Below are positions 50,031-60,396 of a stretch of 64,000 nucleotides of DNA, piece after piece. The notes under the pieces were generated by a model. The model did no database searches, was not told the DNA's origin, and saw only the letters and a program-made list of their open reading frames with translations. Numbering within the stretch: position 1 is the stretch's first letter; every line of letters begins with the position of its first letter. The position numbers and the translations under genes were made by a program. The stretch spans positions 4,464,001-4,528,000 of the forward strand of contig NZ_CP011254.1 of NCBI RefSeq assembly GCF_001006005.1, read 5' to 3'. The stretch comes from Serratia fonticola (GTDB lineage Bacteria > Pseudomonadota > Gammaproteobacteria > Enterobacterales > Enterobacteriaceae).

Positions 50031-50150
50031 GTGGACTGGATGATTTTTACCGTGATCCCAGTACTGATAATTATTGTCGCTCTATCATTGATAAAGCACT
50101 TTAGCCATGCGCGTAGTAGGTCATTAAAAGACTCACGCCGCCGGCGTTAA
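50031..50150 (+). CDS. Small membrane protein, 39 residues
   Basis: GTG 50031 follows GGGG with six bases of spacing and encodes MDWMIFTVIPVLIIIVALSL as one membrane helix. A basic tail ends RRRR (about 27-39). The stop is TAA 50148. It begins 26 bases after the rflP stop and so could share its transcript. No family is recognised. Its hydrophobic helix followed by an Arg-rich end makes it a plausible real protein. Confidence 0.5.
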   Translation: MDWMIFTVIPVLIIIVALSLIKHFSHARSRSLKDSRRRR

Positions 50151-50288
50151 ATAACCAAGCTAATAAGGCTCACCGCCGCTTTTTAGTGTACCACGCCCCT
50201 TCAGGTTATCAGCCAGGGGCGAATCCCTTGTAAATCCTCCGTGTTAATCCGCACCTTCAGGCTCTACACTAAACGTTACGGAGGGCCT

Positions 50289-51731
50289 ATGCCGCAATTT
50301 GAAAACGCTTATTACCAACAGCTGCCCGGTTTTTATACCGCACTGCCACCGACGCCGCTTAAAGCAGCCCGTCTGCTGTATTACAGCCAGCCGCTGGCTC
50401 AGGAACTGGGGCTGGACGCAAGCTGGTTTACCCCAGAGAAAACGCCAATTTGGGCAGGTGAAACCCTGTTACCCGGCATGCAGCCTTTGGCGCAGGTTTA
50501 CAGCGGCCATCAGTTTGGTTCCTGGGCGGGGCAATTGGGAGATGGCCGGGGGATCCTGCTGGGCGAACAGCGGCTCGCGGACGGCCGCAGTATGGACTGG
50601 CATCTGAAAGGCGCTGGGTTGACGCCGTATTCCCGCATGGGTGATGGGCGGGCGGTGCTACGCTCGGTGATCCGTGAATTCCTGGCCTCCGAGGCGCTAT
50701 ACCATTTGGGGATCCCGACGACGCGGGCCCTGACGATAGTCACCAGCGAACATCCTGTCTTCCGTGAACAACCGGAGCGCGGGGCAATGCTGCTGCGGGT
50801 GGCGGAAAGCCATGTCCGCTTTGGCCATTTCGAACATTTCTATTACCGCAAACAGTCGGAACAGGTCAGGCAACTGGCGGACTTCGTTATTGCGCGCCAC
50901 TGGTCGCAATGGATTGATGAACAAGATCGCTATCTGCTGTGGTTTACCGACGTGGTGGAACGCACCGCACGTATGATTGCCCATTGGCAGTGCGTGGGAT
51001 TTGCCCACGGCGTGATGAATACCGACAATATGTCGATCCTCGGCCTGACGATGGATTATGGCCCTTATGGTTTCCTTGATGACTACCGGCCCGATTATAT
51101 CTGCAATCACTCCGATCATCAGGGCCGTTATGCGTTCGATAACCAGCCAGCCGTGGGGTTATGGAACCTGCATCGATTGGCGCAAACGCTATCCGGTTTA
51201 CTGAGTGCCGAGCAGTTACAGCAGGCACTGGCCGCCTATGAACCGGCGCTGATGCAGGCTTATGGCGAGCAAATGCGTGCCAAACTGGGCTTGTTTACCC
51301 AGTCGAAACAGGATAACGATCTGCTGACCGGCTTATTGAGCCTGATGGCGCAAGAGGGGCGTGACTACACCCGGACCTTCCGTTTATTGAGCGACGTTGA
51401 GCAGCAGCAGGCGCAAACGCCAATGCGCGACGAATTTATCGATCGCGATGCGTTCGACGGCTGGTATCAAAAATATCGCCAGCGCTTACAGTTTGAACAG
51501 GTGAGTGATGCCGAGCGCCAGCAAGCGATGAAGCTGGCTAATCCTAAACTGATTTTGCGTAATTATCTGGCGCAGCAGGCCATCGAAGCGGCAGAGCAGG
51601 ACGATGTCAGCAAGCTGGCACGTTTGCACCAGGCGTTGCTGCAACCTTTTGCCGATGATGCTCAGTATGACGATCTGGCGGCCTTGCCGCCGGATTGGGG
51701 CAAGCACCTGGAAATTTCCTGTTCGAGCTGA
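50289..51731 (+). CDS. selO: Protein adenylyltransferase SelO (YdiU)
   Basis: The 480-residue pseudokinase begins [24 protein letters not shown]. It has [35 protein letters not shown] and a [23 protein letters not shown] motif. SelO binds ATP flipped and AMPylates Ser/Thr/Tyr of proteins in redox stress. ATG 50289 has GGAGG 5-6 bases upstream. It follows rflP as in E. coli ydiV-ydiU. The expected C-terminal Cys near the end (SCSS) is retained. Confidence 0.95.
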   Translation: MPQFENAYYQQLPGFYTALPPTPLKAARLLYYSQPLAQELGLDASWFTPEKTPIWAGETLLPGMQPLAQVYSGHQFGSWAGQLGDGRGILLGEQRLADGRSMDWHLKGAGLTPYSRMGDGRAVLRSVIREFLASEALYHLGIPTTRALTIVTSEHPVFREQPERGAMLLRVAESHVRFGHFEHFYYRKQSEQVRQLADFVIARHWSQWIDEQDRYLLWFTDVVERTARMIAHWQCVGFAHGVMNTDNMSILGLTMDYGPYGFLDDYRPDYICNHSDHQGRYAFDNQPAVGLWNLHRLAQTLSGLLSAEQLQQALAAYEPALMQAYGEQMRAKLGLFTQSKQDNDLLTGLLSLMAQEGRDYTRTFRLLSDVEQQQAQTPMRDEFIDRDAFDGWYQKYRQRLQFEQVSDAERQQAMKLANPKLILRNYLAQQAIEAAEQDDVSKLARLHQALLQPFADDAQYDDLAALPPDWGKHLEISCSS

Positions 51732-51758
51732 ATGCAGCAAGCCCTCCATGGCTTACCG

Positions 51759-52544
51759 TTACTGCCGTAAAAACACCTGCGGCAGTGCGGTTTCCGGGTG
51801 GGCGGTGACACCGAGATCGGCCTGATACCAACGTGTCAGGATATCCGTCTGTAATACCTGCTGCGGGGTACCGGAAGCGACCAGGCGGCCCTGATGCAAC
51901 AACAGAATACGATCGGCGTACAGCGCGGCCAGATTAAGATCGTGCAATACGCAACAGACCGCCAACGGTTGCTGACGCGTCAGGGAGCGCAGCAGGCGTA
52001 AGGTATGCTGCTGATGATACAGATCGAGCGCCGAGGTAGGTTCATCAAGGAATAACCAGGATGGTGCGGGTTGCGGCTGCCACAACTGCACCAATACTCT
52101 GGCCAGTTGCACCCGCTGCTGTTCCCCGCCGGATAGCTGGCGGTAATCGCGTTGGGCCAGGCTGGCGCAATCGGTCTGTTCCATCACCTGTTGGATCGCC
52201 CGTTTGGCATCGCGCCCGCTATGCGGAGAGCGTCCCATGGCAACCACTTCTTCTACGGTAAACGGAAAGGCCAGCTCGCTGTGTTGACGCATTACCGCCC
52301 GAACCTTAGCCAACTGCTGCGGTTGCCACTGCTCAAGCGGTTTACCTTGCAGGCGGCACTCGCCACAGTCTGCGGCCAGATAACCGGTAAGTAAGCGAAG
52401 CAGGGTCGACTTACCCGCGCCGTTGGGGCCGATAATCGCCACCATCTCACCGCTGGCGATGTTGAGGGAAACATCGGTGATCAGCCGGCGCTCCCCCAGG
52501 TTGTAACGCAATTGCCGTGCTGTCAGCGTTGATGAATCATCCAC
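51759..52544 (-). CDS. hmuV: Hemin ABC transporter ATPase HmuV
   Basis: The 261-residue ATPase has Walker [12 protein letters not shown], signature [15 protein letters not shown] and Walker [13 protein letters not shown]. It starts at GTG 52544 with GGGAG upstream and overlaps hmuU by 8 bases. It drives heme import through HmuU in the inner membrane. It is last in the operon and converges on selO with a 27-base gap. Confidence 0.95.
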   Translation of the reverse strand: MDDSSTLTARQLRYNLGERRLITDVSLNIASGEMVAIIGPNGAGKSTLLRLLTGYLAADCGECRLQGKPLEQWQPQQLAKVRAVMRQHSELAFPFTVEEVVAMGRSPHSGRDAKRAIQQVMEQTDCASLAQRDYRQLSGGEQQRVQLARVLVQLWQPQPAPSWLFLDEPTSALDLYHQQHTLRLLRSLTRQQPLAVCCVLHDLNLAALYADRILLLHQGRLVASGTPQQVLQTDILTRWYQADLGVTAHPETALPQVFLRQ

Positions 52545-53541
52545 CCGTGCGCTCCCGCTGGCGCATCACCAGCCACAGAAAATAGGGACCACCGATCAGG
52601 CTGGTCATCAGGCCTACTGGCATTTCTGCCGGGGCGACCAGCGTACGTGCCAGCGTATCGCTCACCAACAGCAGGCAGGCACCGCCGAGGGCAGAGGCTG
52701 GCAACAACCAGCGGTGATCGCCCCCAAGCCGCATACGCACCAGGTGGGGAACCACCAGGCCAATAAAACCGATGACGCCGCTCATCGCTACCGCGGCCCC
52801 AATCAGCAAGGCGCTCAACAGTAGCAACTGTAGCTTGGCGCGTTGCACATTAACCCCAAGGTAATGTGCCTCTTCATCGCCCAGCTGTAGCAGATTCAAA
52901 CGACGAGCCTGTAACAGCGTCAGCAATGCGGCTGGCAGGATCAGCGAAGCGGACACCACCAGGGTAGGCCACTGTGACTGGCTAAGGCTGCCCATCATCC
53001 AGAGTGAAAACTGACGTAATTGCTGATCGCTACTGAGGTACGACAGTACGCCAATCGCCGCCATGCACAGCGCATTGATGGCGATACCGGCCAGCAACAG
53101 CCGCGACAGGCTGCCGTGTCCGCTGCGGCTGATGCCGTAGATCAGTATCGAAACCAGCAGGCTGCCAAGAAATGCCGCCAGCATATGGCTGTACAGAGCG
53201 ATGAGCGGGGGCAGGGCCAGCGGCATGACGATCACCAGGGCGACGAACAGTGCGCCGCCGCTGCTGATCCCCAACAGGCTGGGATCGGCCAAGGGGTTGC
53301 GGAACAGCCCCTGCATCACCGCACCGGAAACCGCTAACGCGCAGCCGATCACCACGGCCAATAGCACGCGAGGCAGGCGAATGTTCAGCCAGATATGCCA
53401 GGAGGCATCGCTGAGAGGAGCCTGCCACAGGGTGCGAAATGACAGTGTCAACGCCCCCAGGTTAGCGGCCCCAAGCGCCAGGACCGTCAGCAAGATCAGC
53501 AGGCTGCCGATCGCCAGGCGGGGTGAGGTTCGGCATCGCAT
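52537..53541 (-). CDS. hmuU: Hemin ABC transporter permease HmuU
   Basis: The 334-residue FecCD-family permease has about ten hydrophobic segments and the motifs [18 protein letters not shown] and [15 protein letters not shown]. It moves heme from HmuT to the cytoplasm. ATG 53541 shares one base with the hmuT stop (TAATG). Confidence 0.95.
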   Translation of the reverse strand: MRCRTSPRLAIGSLLILLTVLALGAANLGALTLSFRTLWQAPLSDASWHIWLNIRLPRVLLAVVIGCALAVSGAVMQGLFRNPLADPSLLGISSGGALFVALVIVMPLALPPLIALYSHMLAAFLGSLLVSILIYGISRSGHGSLSRLLLAGIAINALCMAAIGVLSYLSSDQQLRQFSLWMMGSLSQSQWPTLVVSASLILPAALLTLLQARRLNLLQLGDEEAHYLGVNVQRAKLQLLLLSALLIGAAVAMSGVIGFIGLVVPHLVRMRLGGDHRWLLPASALGGACLLLVSDTLARTLVAPAEMPVGLMTSLIGGPYFLWLVMRQRERTGG

Positions 53542-54371
53542 TACTTTTGCTCCGCCGCTTTACGCAACAGACCCAGCGCCTGCGGTGTTTCCAGACCAAA
53601 ACCAAGCAGTGCCATATCATCAACGATCAGCACGCGGCGGTTTTTCCCCGCCGGTGTCAGAGCCATGCCGGGCAACAGCCACAGGTTTTCCTGGCCACCG
53701 ATGGAGCGAACGCCATCGGTAGTCACCAGCAGCAAGTCTGGTTCACTGGCAATCACGCCCTCTTGCGATAGTGGGCGGTAACGGCTGAAACCTTGCATCG
53801 CGTTTTTCAACCCAGCCGCTCTGATAATGGCATCTGCCGCGGTTTGTTGGCCCGCGGCCATGGGGGTGATACCTCCGTGACTCATCACGAACAGCACTTT
53901 CACCGGCAGCGGCGTATTGGCTACCGCTGCCAACTGTTGCTGATAGCGTTCGGCCAACTGCTTGCCTTGGCTACTGCGGTGGATGGCATCGGCTATCACG
54001 CTGATTTTTTTAGGCACCGCCTGCACGGTGGTATCCCCTGGGATACGCACCACCTTCACGCCACTGTCTTCCAATTGCTTAAGCACCAACGCGGGCTCTG
54101 CCAATTCGGTGGTCAGGATCAGGGTGGGGTTCAGCGCCAGGATCCCTTCGGCATTCAGTTGGCGCATATAGCCGACGTCGGGCAATTTCTGCACCGCAGC
54201 AGGGTGCAAACTGGTACTGTCTCGTGCCACAACTTCATCGCCCGCGCCCAGCGCGAAGGCAATTTCGGTCACGTCACCGCCTATTGAGACAATCCTCTCG
54301 GCCGCCACGGCGGCTAATGGAAACGCCAGGGCGATGCACAGCGCCAGGCGACGGGGCAAAGAAGCTATCAT
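53541..54371 (-). CDS. hmuT: Periplasmic hemin-binding protein HmuT
   Basis: The 276-residue protein has a signal peptide ending near AVAA-24 and a cluster 8 binding-protein fold. A Tyr in [11 protein letters not shown] near residue 68 fits the heme ligand region. Its ATG overlaps the hmuS stop by four bases. It shuttles heme from the outer-membrane receptor to HmuUV. Confidence 0.94.
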   Translation of the reverse strand: MIASLPRRLALCIALAFPLAAVAAERIVSIGGDVTEIAFALGAGDEVVARDSTSLHPAAVQKLPDVGYMRQLNAEGILALNPTLILTTELAEPALVLKQLEDSGVKVVRIPGDTTVQAVPKKISVIADAIHRSSQGKQLAERYQQQLAAVANTPLPVKVLFVMSHGGITPMAAGQQTAADAIIRAAGLKNAMQGFSRYRPLSQEGVIASEPDLLLVTTDGVRSIGGQENLWLLPGMALTPAGKNRRVLIVDDMALLGFGLETPQALGLLRKAAEQK

Positions 54372-55402
54372 GCGGCGACTTCCTTCGGTTCAAGTGCAGC
54401 AACCTGCTCACGCCACTGGAGCTGCTCCGGTTGGCCTTCGGTACGCTGCCCGTAAAGTTGGGCGATCTGGGTGCCATCGGCAGCAAACAGCTCCAGGCTG
54501 GTGACCATGCCATCTTTAGTTGGTTTGCGGGTGATCCAGCTTTCGGCGATCGCCCCTTCAATCAGGTGCAGGGTAAAGTGGCGGTTGAAGATGTTGACCC
54601 AGCCGTCCTGCGGCATCAGGCGCTCAATCTGGCCGGTAAAGATCTGCACACAGCCCCGATTGCCGACGAAGATCATGATTTCGTTTTGCGCAGACTTGGC
54701 GGCTTCCAGGATCGCCGTCAGCGCGCTGTTGTCCACGCGGTAGGCCAGATCGTTGCCCACGGCGCGGAAGGCCTGTTGGCGGGTCAGATTATTGCGGCTC
54801 AGCAGTTGGAAGAACTGGTGGACATCGGTCATGGCCCGCCACTCGGCATCGATTTTGGCGGTATCTGGCGCGCCGTTACTCTCTTTAATCTCGGCCGGTT
54901 GCAGCTCAAGTATCGGGTTTTCCGCACTTTGATGGCGCTCGACCAGGGCGAACCAGGCAGCGAGATCGGTTTCGTCGGTGGTGTAGACCTTATGCAGCGC
55001 GTCGCCTTGATGATCAAAGAACTGAATGCTGTGGCGCACGCCACGCTTGTTGGTTTCACTCAGGGCAAAAACGCTGGCCCATTGGTTGAGGAACAGGCGC
55101 AGATCCAGCTCGCGCGGGTTGAGGATCAGCCCGGCATGGCCATTGAGATGCTGATTCTGATAACGCCCAACCTGCTCGTGTACCGCATAGCTGTTACGAG
55201 TAATGGACTTGGTGACGCCAACCTGTTCCAGTTCGGTCAGCAGCGTACGGGCATCGGCTTGCAGGCGACGAGCATCGTGGCCGACGCGGGCGTGGGTCAG
55301 TTCGGCTTCGCTGATACCCAACAGCTCGGCCAGATCGCGGGCATATTTACCTGGGTGATCAATTTTCGCCTGCTCATAACGTTGGTATAGAGTCTCGCTC
55401 AT
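54368..55402 (-). CDS. hmuS: Hemin-degrading factor HmuS
   Basis: The 344-residue cytoplasmic protein has duplicated HemS halves and [17 protein letters not shown] plus [14 protein letters not shown] segments. HmuS/HemS/ChuS bind and break down heme or pass it on. ATG 55402 follows AGGAAG with 8-base spacing; the longer open frame upstream is not coding. It lies between the receptor and HmuT. Confidence 0.95.
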   Translation of the reverse strand: MSETLYQRYEQAKIDHPGKYARDLAELLGISEAELTHARVGHDARRLQADARTLLTELEQVGVTKSITRNSYAVHEQVGRYQNQHLNGHAGLILNPRELDLRLFLNQWASVFALSETNKRGVRHSIQFFDHQGDALHKVYTTDETDLAAWFALVERHQSAENPILELQPAEIKESNGAPDTAKIDAEWRAMTDVHQFFQLLSRNNLTRQQAFRAVGNDLAYRVDNSALTAILEAAKSAQNEIMIFVGNRGCVQIFTGQIERLMPQDGWVNIFNRHFTLHLIEGAIAESWITRKPTKDGMVTSLELFAADGTQIAQLYGQRTEGQPEQLQWREQVAALEPKEVAA

Positions 55403-55469
55403 TATTTTGCTTCCTGTAATTGTGGGTGAGGAGCGGGCAAAAACGGTCTGCCCGCTGTGGTTCAATGGG

Positions 55470-57509
55470 TTACCACTGATAGCTGACCAGCAGTTTGGCA
55501 TTACGACCATCCTGCGGAATGCCCTGTGGTGAGTAATATTCTTTATCGAAGGCGTTCCCCAGTACCACGGTAGTGGTGACGCCCTGCAGGTTTTCACGGC
55601 CTTTATAGCTTAGGTAGAAATCGTTCACGCCATAACCGGCTTGCTTACTACTTCCCTCGCTAACATGGTTGGTGCTTTGCGCCAGCGTTGCGACCCAACC
55701 GGCAGAAAGTCCGGTGGTGGCGATTGGGATGTCCAGCGTACTGGTCACGGTATCCGGCATGGTAGTTGACAACCACTGGCCACTATTACCATTCAGCTCA
55801 CCTTGGCTCGAGCGATCTTTGGCTCGGGTGCGGTTGTAAGCCAGATCCCAGTCGAACCAGTGGGTCTGATAGCTCATTGATGCATCCCAGCCCCAAATTT
55901 TGGCGCGGGAGATATTTTGTGAGTAAGTTTTGCGACCACGAATATCCACGTACAGATTGATGTAATCGCGGGCGTCGGTATCGAAATAGCTGGCTTTGAA
56001 CTGCAGGTTATCGTCTGCCAACACCAGGTTGTCGAATCGCAAGCCCAGGCCGAACTCTGTGGTGCCGCTGGTTTCAGGCCTCAGGTTGGGATTGGGTACC
56101 CAATAGTTACCAGGGAAGTGCATTGAGTCGTTATACATTTCCCCCATGGTGGGGGCACGAAACGCCTGAGCATAAGAGCCAAACAGCATTAACCAATCTG
56201 TTGGCGATACCGTAATCGCTCCCCGAGAAGACCATTTGTCCGCGTTGACGTCGTCATGGCCCTGGCTTTTGCCTTGGTAGTTATCATAACGGGTGCCAGC
56301 AAGGATGGAGATCGGCAGGTCACGCAAGGTGATCTCGTCTTGTAACCAACCAGAGGCAAAGTTGATTTTTGCATCGGGGAAACTGGTGGTGGCTCCGCCA
56401 GGCCGCTGCTTCTGCTCGTACGCCTCGGAACCATAAGTCAGCAAATGCGCGGCGAAACTGTCAGTAAACAGGTTGGTACGGTTTTCCAATTTGCCGCCAT
56501 TGGTAGTTTGCTTGCGGAATTCATCGGTTTTACCCTCATTGCGGGCATTGATCTTGACTTCTGAGGTATACACTTTCGCTACTGCATTTACCCAGTCTTG
56601 ACCCTGTGGGTTCAGTTTATAACTGAGGGCCGCATCGCGTTGTATGGTAGAGCGGTCGGTCGTCGGATTGCTGGTGGAGGCCGCCGGCGTTTGTGGGTTC
56701 TTTGGTTGTTGTGCACTGTTGTTGTAATAGCGCAAATCGCCGCTTAGCGATTGATTGTTGTCGATGTTCCAGGTGCCTTTGGCTAGCACATTGCTGATGG
56801 TTTCGCTGTTTGGGGCATCAAAACCGTTGCTCTGACGGATATCGCCGACATCGCGGGTGCCGAAAGAGATCAGACCATCGAGATCATCGGTTTTACCGTA
56901 AGCGCTGGCGCCCATGCCCAGGCTATGATCGCCGCTAGCCGCTGTGCCGAACACTCGATAACCGGTGCTGTGGCCTGGCAACAGCAGATCGGCTGCGTCG
57001 ACAGTTTCATAGGCGATAACCCCGCCGAGAGCACCGCTGCCATACAACAGCGCGGCCGGGCCACGAACGATTTCGATACGTTTTACCAAACCAGGATCGA
57101 TGAAGGTCGCTCCAATATGGCCAGTATCGGTACCTTGGCGGATCCCATCAACCAACGTTAGTACACCGTTTTTACCATAGCCACGCATTGACACGTCTTG
57201 GCCGTTACTACGACCTGTACCGTTAACGGTAACCCCAGGCACATGACGCAGCATATCGCCGGCGGTGGTGGCGGTTTGGCTCTGAGGGCTGTTGCCGTTG
57301 ATCACCGTCACCATCATCGGCGCTTCAAAACTGCTGCGCTGATTACCGGTGGCGACCACGGTCATGGTCTCATCTTTGTTTTTTTCTTGTGCCTTGGTGG
57401 TAGCGGAAACACTGGTGTCGGTCTGGGCAAAAACCACCGTAGGCAAAGCGCAGGCAATGGCCAGGCTTAATGCGGATAAACGCAGCCGGGAGGCAAAAAT
57501 GGCAGGCAT
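55470..57509 (-). CDS. hmuR: TonB-dependent hemin receptor HmuR (HemR)
   Basis: The 679-residue outer-membrane receptor has a signal peptide ending near FAQ-29 and a TonB box (ETMTVVATG). The plug contains RGYGKNGVLTLVDGIRQGTDTGHIG, and a long barrel ends in Trp. It contains the heme-receptor hallmark FRAPTMGEMY with NPNLRPETS, and a His between them (DSMHFPG). ATG 57509 has GGAGAG upstream; a longer frame to 57536 is open but less likely. Confidence 0.96.
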   Translation of the reverse strand: MPAIFASRLRLSALSLAIACALPTVVFAQTDTSVSATTKAQEKNKDETMTVVATGNQRSSFEAPMMVTVINGNSPQSQTATTAGDMLRHVPGVTVNGTGRSNGQDVSMRGYGKNGVLTLVDGIRQGTDTGHIGATFIDPGLVKRIEIVRGPAALLYGSGALGGVIAYETVDAADLLLPGHSTGYRVFGTAASGDHSLGMGASAYGKTDDLDGLISFGTRDVGDIRQSNGFDAPNSETISNVLAKGTWNIDNNQSLSGDLRYYNNSAQQPKNPQTPAASTSNPTTDRSTIQRDAALSYKLNPQGQDWVNAVAKVYTSEVKINARNEGKTDEFRKQTTNGGKLENRTNLFTDSFAAHLLTYGSEAYEQKQRPGGATTSFPDAKINFASGWLQDEITLRDLPISILAGTRYDNYQGKSQGHDDVNADKWSSRGAITVSPTDWLMLFGSYAQAFRAPTMGEMYNDSMHFPGNYWVPNPNLRPETSGTTEFGLGLRFDNLVLADDNLQFKASYFDTDARDYINLYVDIRGRKTYSQNISRAKIWGWDASMSYQTHWFDWDLAYNRTRAKDRSSQGELNGNSGQWLSTTMPDTVTSTLDIPIATTGLSAGWVATLAQSTNHVSEGSSKQAGYGVNDFYLSYKGRENLQGVTTTVVLGNAFDKEYYSPQGIPQDGRNAKLLVSYQW

Positions 57510-57603
57510 GTGGCAACTCTCCGTATGACTCAACATATCAATAGATTTGCTGGCTGCCTGGATCGCAAAATCGGGGTGGCTGGCGTTAAAAGGAACTAAG
57601 ACG

Positions 57604-57798
57604 TTATTTGGTTAAGATCAATTTTCCCGCTTTGGTTTGGCGAAGTTGATAGCGTTGCCCTTGATGGATGATCACCGCCAGCCCATCAGTGCCCAGCAAC
57701 TCGGCACTGTCGAAACAGGGCGGTAAAGCGGCAGGAGCACTGCCGTCAGGGGTAACCAAAGCGTTGTTGGACTGTTGGCAATTATTGAGATTGTCCAT
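57604..57798 (-). CDS. hemP: HemP/HmuP small protein
   Basis: The 64-residue protein ends with GLAVIIHQGQRYQLRQTKAGKLILTK, the HemP family core. HmuP-type proteins activate heme-receptor gene expression in some bacteria. It is first in the operon, 94 bases before hmuR, with a Fur box 30 bases upstream. E. coli K-12 keeps only an orphan hemP (ydiE) between selO and aroH. Confidence 0.93.
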   Translation of the reverse strand: MDNLNNCQQSNNALVTPDGSAPAALPPCFDSAELLGTDGLAVIIHQGQRYQLRQTKAGKLILTK

Positions 57799-57827
57799 AA
57801 ATTCAACCGATAAATGGTAATTAATAT

Positions 57828-57846
57828 CAAATTGATAATCATTATC
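57828..57846 (-). promoter_or_regulatory. Fur box upstream of hemP-hmuRSTUV
   Basis: The bases CAAATTGATAATCATTATC match the 19-bp Fur consensus at 16 positions, including an unbroken GATAATCATTATC. The position before hemP fits iron repression of heme uptake. The site is palindromic, so strand is nominal. Confidence 0.9.
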
Positions 57847-57953
57847 ATGTGAACGAAAGGTTACATCAAGGGAAATTTTCTTACCGATGGAACCTTTTTG
57901 TCGTCATGCTTACCGGAGCTAGATTGACTGCGATCAATTTGCTGATAAAACGG

Positions 57954-58439
57954 CTATTTCAACAGGGTTTCGATACGGCTGAACAGGCGCTCAGGTTTGG
58001 TGATGGGGGCAAAGCGTGTGATGCGCTCGCCATCGGCGGTGAGCAGGAATTTGGTGAAGTTCCACTTGATACGTTGGCTGCCTAACAGACCGGGAGCACG
58101 GCGTTTTAACTCGCTGAACAGGGGATGCGCCTGCGCGCCGTTGACGTCGATCTTGCTGAACAGCGGAAAGCTGACGCCATAATTGAGGGTGCAGAAGTTG
58201 GCAATCTCCAGCGGGTTGCCCGGCTCTTGCCCGCCAAACTGATTGCAGGGGAAGCCCAGCACCATCAACCCGCGTGAGCGATAATACTGCCACAGTTTTT
58301 CCAAGCCTGCATACTGTGGGGTAAAGCCACACTTGCTGGCGGTATTGACCACCAGGTAAGCTCGCGCCGGAAAGTCGGCCAGCGTTTTATGTTCCCCTTG
58401 CAGGGTGATACAGGGAATGGACAGCAGTGAATGGTTCAC
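57954..58439 (-). CDS. Glutathione peroxidase family protein
   Basis: The 161-residue protein has NTASKCGFTPQYAGLEKLW with peroxidatic Cys near 37, LGFPCNQFGGQEPG and IKWNFTKFLL. It is a thiol peroxidase of the GPx family using Cys not Sec. The start is GTG 58439 with GGAG about 9 bases upstream. It is shorter than BtuE (183) and differs in sequence, so the window encodes two members. It precedes the hemP promoter on the same strand. Confidence 0.92.
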   Translation of the reverse strand: MNHSLLSIPCITLQGEHKTLADFPARAYLVVNTASKCGFTPQYAGLEKLWQYYRSRGLMVLGFPCNQFGGQEPGNPLEIANFCTLNYGVSFPLFSKIDVNGAQAHPLFSELKRRAPGLLGSQRIKWNFTKFLLTADGERITRFAPITKPERLFSRIETLLK

Positions 58440-58695
58440 AGAAGAGGGCTCCAGATCGGTTTAGCTCGGATGTTTGGCAAGTATAGCTGAATGACGTAAG
58501 AATACTTCGTAGAATATGGCATCAATAACCTGATTTAGGTGATGAAAATCCGATAATGCAGTGTTTAAAATCCCCACTTACTCGTTGAAAAGCAATAATT
58601 AAATTAAAGTCAGCATCACATGTAAATGCCATGTTATATTGAAAATGTTTAATTGATTAAGTAATAATAGGTGTTCAGCTTTTATTTTACAGGCA

Positions 58696-58725
58696 TTGAC
58701 GCTTGGGTTTTTGAATGTGTAATAT
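58696..58725 (+). promoter_or_regulatory. Sigma-70-type promoter for the AT-rich orphan gene
   Basis: TTGACG (58696-58701) and TAATAT (58720-58725) are separated by 18 bases, a near-consensus promoter. It lies about 60 bases before the orphan gene start. The rest of the 348-base gap 58440-58787 is AT-rich with no other motif I can support. Confidence 0.6.
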
Positions 58726-58787
58726 TATTTTTGTGGTATCTACGTAAATAGGGAAAGTATGAGTTAGTTGTTGCATAGGGAGATGGT

Positions 58788-59099
58788 ATGAATGTGTTAA
58801 GTGTGGGATTTCTAATATTATCAGTATGTTGCCACTTTCTTGTGGGTTCGAGAGTATTTCCAGATGTTAAGAGAAGTACAATGATACTTGCCTCTTTGAT
58901 GCTTTTGTTTGCAGGGGTATCTAGTGGCTATAAGATTTCCACTGCAAATTTTTGCATTATTCTCATGCTATTGGCTTGTGCAATACGGTGGGTTAAAGGA
59001 AAGAAGCGTCTAAAAGAAATAGATAACATAGGTATATTGTACGTAACTCTTTCTTTCATACCTTTTTTGGTTTTTATGATTGAGTGGATGAATTATTGA
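58788..59099 (+). CDS. AT-rich orphan membrane protein, 103 residues
   Basis: The ATG at 58788 follows GGGAGATGGT. The protein has three hydrophobic segments, about 3-22, 32-66 and 82-100, with a basic loop VKGKKRLKEID between. Base composition is much richer in A/T than neighbours and codons such as ATA and AGA are used, signs of recent transfer. No family is recognised. It sits between a peroxidase gene and aroH, divergent from the first and convergent with the second. Confidence 0.7.
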   Translation: MNVLSVGFLILSVCCHFLVGSRVFPDVKRSTMILASLMLLFAGVSSGYKISTANFCIILMLLACAIRWVKGKKRLKEIDNIGILYVTLSFIPFLVFMIEWMNY

Positions 59100-59181
59100 G
59101 TTTTCAATCCCATTACGAAAGTGATACTGAGTGAACGGATAAATGAGAGCCAGCAGGCCAAAAGCATGCTGGCTAAAATAA

Positions 59182-60228
59182 TCAGAAGCGGGTATCTACC
59201 GCATCGGCCAGCATAGCCAGCAACTGCTCGCTGTCCGACCAGCTCAGGCAAGGGTCGGTAATGGATTGGCCGTAGGTTAGTGATTGGCCAGCCACGATCT
59301 TCTGCGTGCCTTCCACCAGGAAGCTTTCGGCCATCACGCCAGCCACGGCCACGGAGCCCGCACGGATCTGTTGGCAGACGTTTTCCGCCACTTCCAACTG
59401 GCGGCGATGCAATTTCTGGCAGTTGCCGTGGCTGAAGTCGATCACCAGTTGTTCAGGTAAATCGAACTCGCGCAGGCTATCACAGGCGGCAACCACATCG
59501 GTCGCGTGATAGTTTGGCGTCTTGCCGCCGCGCATGATGATATGGCCATAAGGATTGCCGCTGGTCTGGTAAATGGTCATCTGGCCGGTTTTGTCTGGCG
59601 ACAGGAACATATGACCAGCGCGCGCGGCACGGATGGCATCAATGGCGATGCGGGTGTTGCCGTCGGTACCGTTTTTGAAACCGACCGGGCAGGAGAGCGC
59701 CGAGGCCATTTCACGGTGGATCTGGCTTTCGGTGGTGCGAGCGCCAATCGCGCCCCAGCTGATCAGGTCGGCAATATACTGGCCGATCACCATATCCAGG
59801 AACTCGGTCGCCGTTGGCAGGCCAAGTTGGTTCACTGACAATAGCAGCTTGCGCGCCATCTCAATGCCACGGTTGACCTGATAGCTGCCGTCCAGATCGG
59901 GATCGGAAATCAAGCCTTTCCAGCCGACCACGGTGCGCGGTTTTTCAAAATAGGTGCGCATCACGATTTCCAGGCGGTCCTGATAGCGCTCGCGCAGTGC
60001 GTTAAGGCGGGTGGCATAGTCCATCGCCGCATCAAGATCGTGAATGGAGCAGGGGCCAATCACCACCAACAGGCGCTTGTCTTCGCCGGTGAGGATTTTT
60101 TCAATACGTTTACGTGACGCTGTCACGTTATCGGCTACCGATGCTGAGATCGGCAACTTCTCTGCCAGCGCCTGAGGCGTGACCAAGCTGTCGATGCGCG
60201 CGGTCCGCAGTTCATCTGTTTTGTGCAT
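59182..60228 (-). CDS. aroH: 3-deoxy-7-phosphoheptulonate synthase, Trp-sensitive AroH
   Basis: The 348-residue DAHP synthase starts at ATG 60228 (MHKTDELRTARIDSLVTPQ) and matches the E. coli AroH length of 348. It has GPCSIHDLDAAMDYA, TEFLDM, GARTTESQIHREMASALSCPVGFKNGTDGN and IDFSHGNCQK. It condenses PEP and erythrose-4-phosphate, the first step of the shikimate route. I did not find a TrpR operator by eye. ppsR/ppsA next door supply PEP. Confidence 0.96.
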   Translation of the reverse strand: MHKTDELRTARIDSLVTPQALAEKLPISASVADNVTASRKRIEKILTGEDKRLLVVIGPCSIHDLDAAMDYATRLNALRERYQDRLEIVMRTYFEKPRTVVGWKGLISDPDLDGSYQVNRGIEMARKLLLSVNQLGLPTATEFLDMVIGQYIADLISWGAIGARTTESQIHREMASALSCPVGFKNGTDGNTRIAIDAIRAARAGHMFLSPDKTGQMTIYQTSGNPYGHIIMRGGKTPNYHATDVVAACDSLREFDLPEQLVIDFSHGNCQKLHRRQLEVAENVCQQIRAGSVAVAGVMAESFLVEGTQKIVAGQSLTYGQSITDPCLSWSDSEQLLAMLADAVDTRF

Positions 60229-60396
60229 GATTATCTCTAAAACTGTTCTTCGCGACGGCAGGAATACCGGGAAGTGATGGCGATCACAATAACGCAAAAA
60301 CCGCTGAATTCAACCGTAGAGATTGTGATCGGATGATTAAAATCGGTAAAAAAGCACAAAAAAGGGGCATAGACGACTGTCCGCCAGCCCCTACTA

